The notes: generated from the sequence alone by a model not told the origin. A stretch of 64,000 nucleotides of DNA from Triatoma infestans (GCA_011037195.1 JAAEAF010001918.1:1-64000); one strand, 5' to 3'. Positions 35,796-48,222 are shown, counted from the first letter of the stretch. Translations and numbers: made by a program.

Positions 35796-37440
35796 TATCC
35801 TATTTCTTCCCATAGTCATGTTTGAAGCATGTCTGTTTATTTGAAAATGAACAATTGATTTTTGGAAGTTCTGAAAAGTATGAAATATGGCTTCTTTTTA
35901 AAACACTATTTCAAAACCCCACACGGTAATATACTAATAGTAATATACAAAGGAGAATTAAAGATGTAATCCCAGCGAAATATTAATTATAAAATAACTG
36001 CAACTTTTTTTGTTGCTTTAAGCGGTCTATGAATGCGAATAAAAATATTTTTTTTTAAAAAATCATGTATTTCTTACTTAAGTTACCTCAAATTACGGAA
36101 ATCTGATGCGAGGGGTTCCTTTTTTGTACGGAAATTTGTCATAATATTTCAAAACCATAATATCAGATAGGTTCAATATTTTAATACTATAATTTTTGAT
36201 AATAAATTTTGACGTAACAACTAACAAGTAACGAACTTTAACGTAAACTAGTATTGGAAAAATTTTGATAGGGAACTAAATAAGACGCCAATATAGCATT
36301 CCATCTCTTAATATACAGATTATTAATAAATATTTCTACGAAAGAATGTGATCAACTTGGCTAGCGAGACTTCTATATTATACATTCCACTTGTTTAATA
36401 TATTCTTATTAAATGGGAATCTCATTGGAAGTTGATAAATCAAACTCAGTAAATATGATTGACCATTTAAAATATGTTACACTTAATTATAATTATTTTC
36501 AACAGGTAATGGGCAGTTTATAAACTTTTAAATATCTAAGATTGTTTTGCTTTAGGAAAGCTAAACAATAAAGCTTCTGGACTTACAATTATTCGCTTGT
36601 CAAAGAATGAGAAGCTAATTCAGAGTATTGGGCGAAAGCTGTGTGGCAAGTCTTAGGCCAAGATGTCGGTATGCTTGCAGTAGAGCGGTAATAGATGAAG
36701 GAGCACCAAATTAGTGTGGCCTCGTTCGGAGAAGAATAACAATCTTCTCTAAGGCTGAAAGCTGAAAGAAGAAAGCCTGGTTTTCAAAATAGTGCCCGTT
36801 AGAGCCTGGCATTCTATGATGCCTTGGTTTGTTCTCTTCAACAACAATCTTTAAAACTTCCGTTTCGTCACAATAAGAACTGCACATTTCAAGAATTTGA
36901 TAGAAATTTCTAATTTTGGGAATACGGTTGTAAATTTTAAAATTTATTGTAAAAAAAAAAATTTGTTTGTCTGTTAAAATGTTGACCATTTGTAAAAGAA
37001 CACAGATATTTTAAAAGGTGGATAAGAAATTAATTATTATGTACCCTTTTCTTCTCACTCGTTCTCTCACTGACTCTCTCTCTCTCTCTCTCTGTAGTAT
37101 ATCTTAGAAAGTACAGTAAGTAGGGCTGTTGATGCTGGCAGCCTATTGGGAGAACTGTAACGCACTAACACTATGATTACCCCACCTGTATACAGAATAG
37201 AAACCTGAGGGAGTAACCGTAAGAATATATTATTCAGAAGTTCAATAGGTTTCTAGTGAAACTTAGACCATTCTTAGAAAGTTGGGACATTAAACATGTG
37301 TTTTTGTGTCCCTACTACTACATTCCCATTCTTATATATATATATATAGGGTGGTAGAAATGTAGCTTAGTATATGTAGAATGTGTTTGCAACTAGTTTC
37401 TGAATTTACTAATGTTTTCTTACAGTCAAGTTGGAAAATC

Positions 37441-37442
37441 TC

Positions 37443-37476
<34 letters not shown>
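37441..37476. repeat. (TC)n microsatellite
   Basis: Uninterrupted TC run after TCTCTCAC, followed by a GT-rich stretch. Confidence 0.9.
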
Positions 37477-37478
<2 letters not shown>

Positions 37479-37769
37479 GTGTGTATGTGTGTGTCAAATA
37501 TTTTACAACGCACATCCGCTCACGCAGATATTTATCTAATTACGTCTGTCTCTTTGTCCTCTATAACTATACCTTGGGCAATTAACAGTTTCCATTGAAA
37601 TGATCACTTTATCAATATACCTTCCTAAATTAGGCTCGCTATAAATTTTTACTCAAAATAGTCCTCGAAACTTTCCCATCCATTCACAATATCAGAGATG
37701 TTGTAAATTACCAAAAACTGTTCAAGTTAAACCATTGCTCTTAGCGAATGGAAGAAAAAGTATGGTAGA

Positions 37770-37960
37770 ATGAATGGAGTTGCAAATTACTATTTCTAAT
37801 CTATTGTTTGCTGATGATCAGGTCATTATTGCGGAGGACGGATGCTGGGGCACGGAGTACCTATTTGTCCACAAAGAATGAAGGTAAAAGTAGAAAAAGA
37901 AGGCAAAAATTTTGAGTGCTAGTTTAAATACTTGGGCAAATAATAAAAACCTCCATATTA
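37770..37960 (+). pseudogene. LINE reverse transcriptase fragment (YADD-box region)
   Basis: 'FADDQVIIAED' lies at about 37809-37845 (RT catalytic Asp pair), followed by 'KVEKEGKNFEC' and 'FKYLGK' like sequence near 37900-37940. This is the order seen in RTE/CR1-type RTs. Flanks are unrecognisable. Confidence 0.55.
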
Positions 37961-38313
37961 TTACTAATAATGTGGTCCGAAGGCATGGAACCTAAGCCAA
38001 TATGGCTCCTACCCATTCCTTCACAAACAAAAAACTACTCATATGAAGCCTCCCTCCAGCCTTCCCTCGTTTTTGGGGACTGCTAGGTTCATGCTGGTGA
38101 GTTTGTACCGTGTACACCTCCAATGACTGCCTTCCGATCCTCTGGTTCAAACGCCATGCTTAAAAGTTAAGGTCACATTATTATTAGCTCACTTCTTTTT
38201 TTTTACATTGTGTTCTAGTGTGTTCACTCTTTTGTTTTGTATTGTGTTCTTTTTGTATTATAAGTTTCTAGTGGTTTTAATTTTTTTGTATCTATTTAGT
38301 TTTTCATTATATA

Positions 38314-38938
38314 CGAGGGTGGTTTGAAAAGTTCTCGGAATCACCGCTAGAGCAACGAGGTTACCGCGCAATAATCACACATCCTTTGTGAGTGAACACG
38401 TGGCGCGTCAGTGCTCTTGTTGCAGGAGAGTGGTAGTGACGACTCTTTGTTGTTGTTCCCGCGTAGTGATTTGTGACAATGGAAAAAACTGAGATTCGAG
38501 CAGTGATTAAGTACTTTGTAAAGAAAGGTAAGAAAGCAAAGGAAATTCATGCCGACTTTCAGAACACACTGGGGGACTCTGCTCCTTCATATTCAACTGT
38601 TGCCAAGTGGACCAGCGAGTCTAAATTTGGTCGGGAGAGCTTAGATGATGATCCGCGTAGTGGACGGCCAAAAAGTGCTACAACCCCAGAATTTATCGCA
38701 AAAGTGCATAAAATGGTCATGGAGGATCGTCGACTGAAAGTGCGAGAGATTGCTGAAGCTATAGGGATGTCATCTGAACGGGTATATCACATTTTAACCG
38801 AAGAATTGGGAATGAAAAAATTATCGGCAAGATGGGTGCCGCGGCTCTTGACATTGGACCCATTTGACAAAGTCTGGCCCGTTTTCAGCGCAACCAACAA
38901 GATTTTTTGCGCTGATTTGTGACTACAGATCGGTGACT
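38314..38938 (+). pseudogene. Truncated mariner transposon
   Basis: Starting at the TA preceding 38314, CGAGGGTGGTTTGAAAAGTT has the form of a mariner left terminal repeat. The transposase ATG is at 38479. About 125 residues give an intact paired helix-turn-helix region: 'TEIRAVIKYFVKKGKKAKEI', 'LGDSAPSYSTVAKWTSE', the linker 'DDDPRSGRPKSATT' and the second HTH 'VREIAEAIGMSSERVYHILT'. The frame breaks after 'RWVPRLLTLD' through a small deletion (about 38850-38890). The sequence stops near 'DFL' just before the first catalytic Asp, so the DD34D domain and right terminal repeat are absent. It cannot transpose. The clean N-terminal frame suggests fairly recent loss. Confidence 0.88.
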
Positions 38939-40969
38939 ACGAGACTACAGGCTCGTAGAAGCCCGTATTTTAGTTATCATTTTTTTCTTTTTCTATTTAC
39001 CTATGTTTGCTGAATTATGCTTCATTTAAAGTTGATCACTTTTGTATTTCATTGTTTTACATTATTACTGTAGAAGTTTTTTCTTTTTTGTGTTGATTAT
39101 CATTCAGAAGTAAACTGTGGCAGACGGCTTTTGACGACAGTAAATACTGTTTATTACTTCATGTACATTTTGCAGTATGTACATAAATATTATTCTTTTT
39201 ATATTTTCATTGTATAATAAAAGTATTTTATAATAACAAAAAATAATACACATCCTTATTCTATTCTAATTAATTTAATATGTCATCAATATTCTGGGTT
39301 TAAAGAAAATAGGTTAACCGGAAGTGTGATTTGTTTTTTATAAAAGAATAAATAAATCTAAATTGTGTAAATCGTAATTTGAAAATAACTAAATGTGGTT
39401 CAAATGATTCATAATAGATTCCAACAAATTACGCGATTTCCAGTATCGAAATCATAGACAATTTTGAATGTATCGTAAATATTATTTTTTGTTTAATTTA
39501 AAATTTCTAATTAAAACTTCAGAGTACCAGCCAAGAAAAAAGGCGAAATGAGATTAGAAGTTATGATGATTCTCACTCTGGTGGAAAACTTGATGATTTA
39601 GTCAACTCAATCTTTTTCAAACCATTGTCTACCAACAAAAGAGAAAACACGTCATTATTAATGACGCCTAGCTGGCGGGAAATTGCACGAAAAGTTCTAT
39701 AATATATTATATAGTCAACTAAAAGGAAAACGAGTTTCACTAAAAAAAAAAAAAATAATCAAGAGTAAAAGATACTGATACTATAGTGTTCATGAACAAA
39801 AGGAAATCCTGTACTGGATTTTTCTTTCTTTATTTTTCCTTTTTTTTTTTAAATGTTAGTGAGGAATATAAATATGACCCAGTTATCATAAAACCTTTGT
39901 AAAGAGCGCGGCTTTATGAACAAGGGCTTTGATAATGTTTGAATGATTTATTTCTCTATATTTATTTTGTTTTGTTAGATTTGAAAAAAATATATATTTT
40001 TTTTGTTATTTAAAATAAAGAACAAAACCTACCCCTCCTTGTATTGTATAAATACATAAACGAACAATTTTTAGTTAAAAAAAAAGGAAAAGGATACACA
40101 CATATCTAGTCTCCCTTCCCCCCAAAATAAAACAGGAGGTCATAATTCTAGCAGGACTTGGCATTTCGCTGAATTGGAAGATTATAATCAAATATCCTCT
40201 TTTTCTCCGACGGTATATATACAGGGCACTAACAGTGAGTGTATATATTCTATACTATAGCAGAGTTCTATATGAGATACAAGTATAATATATATAAATA
40301 TATATATAGCTCTTGGAATAGGCACGATGTGGAAAACGAAAAACAGGTTTGGGTTAATGTTCATTGCTTGCTGAATAGGCTGCTTTACTCTTCTGCCCAG
40401 GTTTTCTATAGTTGCTAGCAAACACTGTCTGCTCAATCAATGGAAAAATTAAATTATCGTTTTCATATACCCCCCCCCAAATTCTTTTTTGTAATTTTCT
40501 GACAATTGTATATCTCTATTGATATTAATGGAATAATAAAATCTTTTCTCTGTAGTTTCATCAAAGGCTTATTATTATAACATGAGACTATCAACATATT
40601 TTATCTCAGATTTTTTTTATTCTAAGCTAATATAATGTATCAACATATGATTGGGATAGCAATGCTGGATTGATGATGTTATTCGCCTACTATGGTTTTT
40701 TTTATAAGATCTGCCCCGTTTATCTGAGTCTCATCCACTACCTCATAAATGATAGTGTGTGACAGAAACTTCAAGTTGAAATCAACTTTCTACACAAACT
40801 CGATGAACCATAACTCTATCTGACTAATAGAAAGAAGAATGCTAAACCAGACACGAGATATTAAATTAATCTTTATATCCTGTATAGTTTTTCTATTTCC
40901 CCTTGAAATAGCTTTTGTAGAAAACCATGAATGTTTCTCACGATACATTGATAATTTTTACGTCACTAC

Positions 40970-41095
40970 CGGAAAAAAAAATCAGTGTTTAACTGCTGAA
41001 ACTACAAACGCTCTATGTAGAATTGGAGGGGAAAATGTCCTCTATCAGCGTACTGCGCAGCATTGGTTTCAAAAATTTTTTAATAGTTATGATAT
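40970..41095 (+). pseudogene. Mariner transposase N-terminal fragment
   Basis: Within the frame 40839-41240, 'AETTNALCRIGGENVLYQRT' and 'AQHWFQKF' resemble the first helix-turn-helix of mariner transposases ('A...I...YGE..L...T...WF..F'). Nothing else of the protein remains; the similarity is short. Confidence 0.45.
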
Positions 41096-41172
41096 AATTA
41101 CAGAGATTTGGTTAATGTTTGCTATATTGCTGGATAAGGATTGTAAGATTCGTTTTTTATTTTTTATTTTTT

Positions 41173-41461
41173 TAATAAAAAAACTTATATTTTTGCCAAC
41201 GTTTCGACTAATATATTGTCTTTATCAAGACATAACATAAGAAATGTTAAAACTTCAAAACATGACAGCTTTACTTATATTTCTGGAAAATAAATAGGTG
41301 GGAACAACATTACCTCACTATTCTCTGTGGTGTTGAGGATTTATTTTCCAGAAATATAAGTTATCATGTTTTGAAGTTTCAACATTTCTTGTTTTTATGC
41401 TTTGATAAAGACAGTATATTTATCGAAACGTTGGCAAAAATATAAGTTTTTATTTAAAAAA
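41173..41461. repeat. Palindromic element with hammerhead-like remnants in both arms
   Basis: The arms 41173-41297 and 41346-41461 are inverted copies over about 115-125 bp with a spacer of about 50 bp. Both arms contain a decayed core. The left one (minus, 41195-41230) reads TTGATAAA, GAC, loop, GTC, GAAA, CGTT, GGC. The right one (plus, 41399-41438) reads TTGATAAA, GAC, loop, ATC, GAAA, CGTT, GGC. CTGANGA is damaged, so both are probably inactive. The layout matches 14897-15196 and 52237-52461. Confidence 0.75.
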
Positions 41462-41548
41462 AAAAAGACCAAATCTAAGTATCCTTATCCATCATTTAAG
41501 AACATCCATGTTTGCTATTGATTGAAGAACGTATGGGAGATGTAATGT

Positions 41549-41610
41549 GATAACAAGAAGGAGTGTTAACAAGAAGGAGTGATAACAAGAAGGAGTGATA
41601 ACAAGAAGGA
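41549..41610 (+). repeat. 16-bp tandem repeat, about 4 copies
   Basis: Units of G(A/T)TAACAAGAAGGAGT start at 41549, 41565, 41581 and 41597. Confidence 0.9.
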
Positions 41611-41640
41611 AAATATGTAATTTTTAATTATAAAAGTTAT

Positions 41641-42110
41641 AACTAGTGGTGCCAGCCAGTCGCTATTATTCAGGTCAGGAGCCGCGGTCAGTGCACGGTC
41701 AAAGGGACCGCCCGCCAAAGACACACTGCTTTCAAAAGGGTCATTATACGGTCAGTATACAGAAGCCGCCTGGCCAATATCAAGGGTCAACAAATTACTC
41801 AAAATGCCATCTGGCTACAGTCTTTTGATAACCGCCAATAAACAAGCACTCAAAAGGCCACCTGGCTTCAGTCTTTTGATAACTACCATCACCTGTTGCC
41901 ACACCTGATCACCGACCTATTCAAGACCTAGGGTCAACACAAGGCAAGAGATGTTTTAGTGTGACCCGTAATTACACATTTGTCAATGTGTGAGTAATGG
42001 CAATATAACGTCTCTCCACAAGAAGAGGGGAGGAATATTCTTCAGTATTGTATCAGCGTATCATCAAGATTCTACCAGTGACATAGTTTATACATCGGAG
42101 CGCGTCCCAA
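41641..42110 (+). repeat. GC-richer unassigned segment upstream of the LINE
   Basis: This block is richer in GC than its surroundings and has an internal 51-bp spaced duplication (about 41800-41837 and 41851-41888, sharing CTGGCT(A/T)CAGTCTTTTGATAA). It may be the far 5' UTR of the following LINE or an older repeat it landed in. I recognise no coding sequence. Confidence 0.4.
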
Positions 42111-42448
42111 TCTAAGTTTTTAAACATATATTTATTTATCAATCATATAGATGTGCATTCTAGTTACATTTTAAATCACTTCAAATTAATTGTAGTTATA
42201 TCTTTTCAAACGTTAAATTATTGTTAAAATATATATCTATTTTCGTAAATTAGTAATTCATGGCCCTGCAGCACCGGGGACAGAATAGGCCTGCTCCTAA
42301 TCCGGGATGTCGTAAGAGGCGACTAACAGGATATGGGGGAAGTGATTAGCACTTCTTAGGGAGGTGGGCTCTCCCTGCTAGCCCAGCCTGACAGGGGGGT
42401 ACATGAAATAGAACACAACCTAAAACACACTCATTCATAGATACACAC

Positions 42449-42456
<8 letters not shown>

Positions 42457-42492
<36 letters not shown>
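42457..42492. repeat. (CA)n microsatellite in the LINE 5' UTR
   Basis: Uninterrupted CA run upstream of ORF1 of the I-like element. Confidence 0.95.
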
Positions 42493-42493
<1 letters not shown>

Positions 42494-42697
42494 TACAAAA
42501 GCCTGCAGGGTACACGAATAGGGCCCTAACTCAAGGTGTGAGCTACCGTGCTGAGGAGTTGGTTGGCGGCAGGGATCTTGGCCGTCTCGTACGGTGCCCT
42601 CCGGATACCAGGCGACCTCCGGTTGTAATATAGCCTTCCCACAGTATCCAGGCTCTGCTGTGGGCGACCGCCTTCCTTGGAAGCTCGTGGGACCAAA

Positions 42698-44331
42698 ATG
42701 AATCCTTCAAACACTAACAATTATCCAGAGAAGTCCGCCTCTCAAAAAACGGACAATCCACATCCCCTCCCAATTCTCCCCAACAACGCTCCTAACACCA
42801 TCCAATCCACCGTTGCGTGCAACACACCCACTTTCCCTATTCCTACACATCCTCCCCCATCTACCTCGCTTGGAATCGAAACTTTGGCTGACAATGGAAA
42901 GGAAATGGAATTAACTACGGAAACAGCGACCAATAAAGCGCAAGGGTTTGCATTTACACTACAACCCTTCGCCCCCTCTTCCCCGCCGAAGAAGAAAGCC
43001 AGGGGTGGCAACTCGAATAGTAAGAGAATCGGAGAAAGAGTTCATTTTTTGAACTTAGAGGAAGACAATTGGGCAAGATACTTTATTATTAAGAGGAAGG
43101 CTGGAACCTTTGCAAATGCATGTTCCTTTAAGCTTTTTAAAGAAATAAAAAGTGCGATGGGTAAAGCCAAGAGCATCAGAAAGCAGGGAGACGGCTCAAT
43201 TTGTATTGAAGCCGAATCTCACGCTCAAGTGACAGCGATATTGGGGCTAAACAAATTATTAGGAGTTGAACTGGAAGCCATCCCACATAGGCGACTAAAT
43301 TCCTCGCAAGGAGTCATTACCTGCAAGGACTTTCTCAATAGTAATTTGGAAGACATAAAAGAATGTTTGGAGCATGAGGGTGTATTGGAAGTCCGAAGAA
43401 TAAAGAGGAAACAGGGGGAAAACCTAATTGATACGGCCTCTCTCGTGTTAACGTTTGATAAGCCAAAACCTCCCTCCACAATTGAAGCTGCTTTCTATAA
43501 ATTAAAAGTGAGGCCCTACATTCCATCGCCTATGCGGTGTTTTAAATGCCAGAAATTTGGACATACGGCCCAACGTTGCAGCATAGCCCAGCCTATTTGT
43601 GTGTGCGGAAAACTTTCTCATGAGGGGGAATGCACCCCACCAATTATGTGTGTCAATTGTGGAGGTGATCATAACGCTCGATCTGCTGAGTGCCCAGTTT
43701 TACAAAAAGAAAAAGAAATTCAAAAAGTTAAAACGCTCCAGCAATTGCCTTATCACGAAGCTAGAGCAATGGTTGAGAGTAAATATTATGTCTTCCCAGA
43801 TGTTAGCTTAGCACAAAAACTTAGAACACCCGTGCTCAGCTCCGAATCATTAAAAGGCCCGTCCCCGGCCATAAGGGGCAACATTATTAAGGTGGGTGAG
43901 ATCCACCACCAAAGATAACTGCCCCAGCAAGGGCATCGCTAACCGTTAGGTTAGCCTCACCGACCCCTACTACATTAGGGGTTCAAGAAACTAAGGTGGG
44001 TTCAAACCCACTCATAAATCCTACTTCCTCACGGGACACCTGGCAGGTGGTGAGTCCACCTCGCCGGTCGCCTAGAAGGAAGCAAGCAACAATTGTATCA
44101 CTACCTCGTTCACCTAAGGTGACTCGGGGTAGTAGATTAAAGAAACTTAGTGGAGCATCATGCTCTTCCAGTCAAAATGTCTGTTCCCCGCGCCAACAAT
44201 GGCAGCTCTTGGGAACAGATATAGATGCCTCAGAGTCGGAAGGTGGAACCGTTTCGGACCGCCCTCCTAGAATTTCGAAAAAGAGGGGTTGGCCAAAAGG
44301 CAAACCCAGAAAAAATGCGTCTACTGAATAA
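42698..44331 (+). pseudogene. LINE ORF1: Gag-like RNA-binding protein with three zinc knuckles, one frameshift
   Basis: I start at the ATG at 42698 (context ACCAAAATG). The frame runs to a stop at 43916-43918. Residues from about 280 hold three knuckles: 'CFKCQKFGHTAQRC', 'CVCGKLSHEGEC' and 'CVNCGGDHNARSAEC'. Such Gag proteins coat the element RNA. Upstream is a Pro/Thr-rich N-terminus with 'PPKKKARGGN', a possible nuclear signal. From 43903 the next frame is open without interruption to 44331. It is Ser/Arg/Lys-rich and ends in 'KKRGWPKGKPRKN', close to an AT-hook. I infer that the ancestral ORF1 spanned both frames (about 540 residues) and was broken by one indel near 43880-43903. Confidence 0.8.
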
Positions 44332-44414
44332 ACCATATTTAATGACGAACAATCTGAAATTATACAGTAAAATCATCATGTTCCTGCCATATGTGGTCAT
44401 TTTGGCTCTGAGAC

Positions 44415-47400
44415 ATGAATGAATCAATTATCCAATGGAACATGCGGGGTTACAAAAACAATGTCGAAGGATTACGCCGAATGATGACGGAAAACCGACC
44501 CATTGGCGTGTGCCTACAAGAAACCAAAGTAAGACCGGGGTACTCTATACGAATCCCCGGGTATACTACCTATAGTAAGGAGATACAACCCGCTCCAGGT
44601 GGGAGGGCGCACGGCGGAGTTGCCATCTGTGTAAGGGAGAACATCCCCAGCAGGCGGCTCAATCTCAACACTAATCTACAAGCTGTGGCCGTGCGTTTAG
44701 ATACACCGTTGCAGATCACTCTAGCAAGTGTTTACTTGCCTGATATCTACTGGCGAAGGGGTGATCTAGAAAACCTGCTCTCGCAGCTACCCGCACCGAT
44801 TTTGGTAATGGGAGACTTTAATTCTCTTAATACCTGGTGGGGTTCAGCTTCGAGTGATCCGCGAGGCAGGTCTCTTGAAGAGATAATACATAATAATAAT
44901 TTAATGCTACTTAATAACGGTGCCCAAACCCATTTTAATGAATATTCAGGTTCCTTTAGTGCCATAGATCTAAGTATAGCAACTCCCACCTTAGCTGTTC
45001 GTCTGGAATGGACTACGCTAGAAGAACTTTTCCAAAGTGACCGCTTTCCAATTAAGGTAACCAGCTCCATCTGCAGGTCTGATTTTGTCTCACCAGTGCG
45101 ATACGACATTAAGAGGGCAAATTGGTCCGCTTATTCAGCTAATATGGTGACTCCAGTATTTACTGGAGATGTCACCACTGACTCGAATAATTTTACGGAA
45201 GCGTTGGTGCGGGCGGCTGATGGTTCAGTGCCGAGGGTCGGTGGTAGAATCAAAAGATCTCCCGTTCCCTAGTGGACTCCGGACTGTAAAACGGCCAATG
45301 CGGCAAAGAAGCGGGCCTTTAATCGATTTAAGAGACACCCGACGGAAGAAAATTTAATCAATTTCAAGCAGTTAAGAGCCAGAGAGAGGCGAATCATTAA
45401 AAATGCTAAAAAGGATACCCTTGCCTCTTATGTGTCGACGATATCTACATCGTCTTCACTTAGGGAGGTATGGAATAAAATAAAAACCCTCTCTGGTGGA
45501 CACAAAATACCGTCGGTACCTGCTCTTCTTCAAGGAAATGTCGTCATCACTGAGCCGGAGGATGTGGCTGAGTATTTCGCCTGTTACTTTGCACAAGTGT
45601 CAAGTTCACGAGCTTACTCGACTGAATTCCTTAGACGGAAGGGTGACGAGGAGCTGCGGCCACTCGACTTTGACACCGCCACTATAGAAAGCTATAATGT
45701 TCCACTAACCATACACGAATTTGAAAATGTACTTGGGAAAACCAGAGATAATTCGCCAGGGCTGGATGGGATCCCATACGCCACGATAAAAAATCTGACT
45801 ATGTCAGATAAGGAGCAGCTGTTGTGGCTTTACAACCGCATATGGGAGACCGGACAGTACCCTGACAGTTGGCGGGAATCAATTATAATACCGATCCTTA
45901 AAGAGGGGAAAAATCCCAGCGACCCCTCTAGTTATAGACCCATTTCGTTGACCACCTGCTTGAGTAAAGTCCTCGAAGCAATGATTAATAACAGATTAGT
46001 ACATATCCTAGAAACCAGAGGGCTTTACAGCCAACATCAAGCAGGATTCCGCAGGTATAGATCTACTTTGGATCAAATGAGTCGCCTAGAAATATATATC
46101 CAGAAAGCCTTCTTGATATACTGGCCGTGTTTTTTGACCTCGAGAAGGCTTATGACACAATTTGGCGGCATGCAATACTGCGGAAGTGTCACGAATGGGG
46201 ATTGAGGGGAAATTTACCCAAGTTTATACGTAGCTTCTTGAAGCTTCGAAGAATAAGAGTACGTTTGGGGTCGGCCCTATCGGGCCCAAAAATTTTAGAA
46301 AATGGCATACCTCAAGGATCGGTATTAAGTGTAACATTATTTCTAGTGGCGGTAAATTGCCTAGCAGAATCAATAGGTGATTCCTTGCAGGTTTCCTTAT
46401 ATGTAGATGATCTCGCCATATACTTATCTGGTGATGACCTAGGTGAACTTGGGGAAACCTTACAGCAGGCAATAAATCGAGTGGCTGCTGAGGCTGCCAG
46501 AAACGGGTTCAAATTTTCTAGAACCAAAACGGTATGCATGCATTTTTGTAGATTAAGGCATGAACATAGTCCACCAAACTTGTATTTGGATAACGCACTA
46601 ATAGAATACAAAGAAAGCACCCGGTTTCTGGGCCTCATATTCGATTCGAAGCTGTCATGGCAAGACCACATGGACTCAACTTGTCTTAAAGCAAAGAAGA
46701 CCCTAATGTATTGAAATTTTTGTCAAGCTATAGGTGGGGAACGGATCGCGAAATTTTTAAACGCATATTTATTTGTATTACCCGCTCTAAGTTAGAATAT
46801 GGCGCTCCGGTGTACAGCTCAGCACGCAAATCACGCCTAAAACTACTTGATAAAGTATATAATGAGGGATTAAGGTTGATAACAGGCGCCTTCCGTACCT
46901 GTTGCAAAGCCTCTATGTAGAATCAGGATTGCTGCCACCACAGTTAAGAAGGGAAAATTTGACACTATGCTATGTCGCCGGAATATGGGGAAAATCAATG
47001 CATCCACTGTTTCATACCATATTCGAGAGCCATTCCGATGAAGAATTCCGACAACAGAGTACACGGACGCTACCTCTTGGATTAAGAGCTAAACGCCTTA
47101 TGGAAGCGGAGGGATTGGAGTTTTGCCCGGTAGAGGAGTGGAAGTTTAATACCACTCCTCCTTGGGTAATATCCCCTGCTTGCGTCCGTATGGACTTGGC
47201 ATTATATAAAAAACATGATACCCCTCCCGTTATCTACCGACATAAGTTACTTGAAATCTTAAGTTTTTATCACGATTACCGGCCTATTTTTACAGATGGG
47301 TAGAAGATAGATAACGGTGTAGGCTGTGCTGTGTACACTGATGGAGTTACCCTTACATGGACACTCCCTCCATATGCTACAGTGTATACGGCAGAAATGT

Positions 47401-48082
47401 ATGCAATATGTCAGGCCCTGAGACTCTCACTTTCAAACAACTACAATAAGTGCTTGTGTTATCTGACTCTTTAAGCACATTGACGGCTCTCCGGGAAACA
47501 TTCTCAGCTGATCCAATGATTATTAATATCCATGAAATGTTACACCAACTACGTTCACATGGACAGGGAGTGATATTTGCATGGGTGCCAGGCCACATTG
47601 GCATATCTGGCAACGAAAAAGCAGATCAGGCGGCTAAGAGTGCTGCGTGCAGACATATAAATAACGTCACCCCTGTGCGTCCCACTGATCTACAAGTTTT
47701 TATAAAAGAAAAACTAATTAGAAAATGGCAGCACCAATGGGACGCCCTAAATGAAAAACTAAACGACATAAAACCATGTGTGCGAACTACAACAGCTGAG
47801 ACTTTCCCGCGGCGTGAAGCGGTAATAATAACGAGGCTAAGGATTGGGCATACCCGTGTTACCCACGGGCACCTCCTCTTAGGAGCTAGAAGACCGAGGT
47901 GTTCATGGTGTAGAGAAAGACTGACCGTATCACATATATTGGAAGGGTGCCAGGCTCTTCGACAATATAGAGAACAAGCGGGCCTGCCACATGATTTGCG
48001 TGCAGTATTAGAATTAGGGTCTCCCTATATAAGAAGGCTATTTGCTTTTTTAAAGAGAATTGATTTTTACTATAAAATTTAG
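44415..48082 (+). pseudogene. LINE ORF2: endonuclease, reverse transcriptase, RNase H (broken)
   Basis: The ATG at 44415 opens an exonuclease-phosphatase type endonuclease: 'QWNMRGYKNN', 'CLQETKV', 'GGVAICV', 'MGDFNSLNTWWGS' and 'SAIDLS'. The RT follows with 'SSYRPISLTTCLSKVLE', 'QAGFRRYRST', 'FFDLEKAYDTIW', 'NGIPQGSVLSVTLF' and the catalytic 'SLYVDDLAIY'. RNase H gives 'IFTDG', 'TAEMYAICQAL', 'LSDSLSTLTAL' and 'WVPGHIGISGNEKADQAAK'. A Cys-rich tail ('CSWCRERLTVSHILEGC') precedes the stop at 48080. Damage: stop at 45270 (after 'RSPVP'), frameshift near 46110, frameshift near 46705, frameshift near 46900, stop at 47301 just after the first RNase H Asp, frameshift near 47447. Between breaks the protein is well preserved, so the element is not ancient. 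Confidence 0.88.
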
Positions 48083-48108
48083 GTTTAGGTTTAGATTATT
48101 TTAGTAAA

Positions 48109-48136
48109 GGGGAGAGGAATATCGAGTACTCTCCCC
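48109..48136 (+). other. Hairpin in the LINE 3' UTR
   Basis: GGGGAGAG (48109-48116) pairs with CTCTCCCC (48129-48136) around a 12-nt loop, 27 nt after the ORF2 stop. LINE reverse transcriptases often recognise a 3' structure; that role here is inference. Confidence 0.5.
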
Positions 48137-48170
48137 TGTGTGAATGGAATGTATATAATTAAAGGAATGA

Positions 48171-48222
48171 ATGTATTTATTAGCGAGTTTGTATTTATTA
48201 GCGAGGTTGTATTTATTAGCGT
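48171..48222 (+). repeat. 18-19-bp tandem repeat in the LINE 3' UTR, 3 copies
   Basis: Three copies of TGTATTTATTAGCG follow one another with GAGTT, GAGGT and TGAA variants at their ends. Confidence 0.8.

Noticed and set aside
36711..36989. 92-codon minus-strand ORF
   Set aside because: Looks like chance in AT-rich intron; no domain or motif.
39650..39666. 17-nt palindrome CGTCATTATTAATGACG
   Set aside because: Isolated short palindrome with no repeat, gene or motif context.
42526..42720. Antisense ORFs over the LINE ORF1 and ORF2
   Set aside because: Shadows of the real sense-strand frames, which carry all domain motifs.
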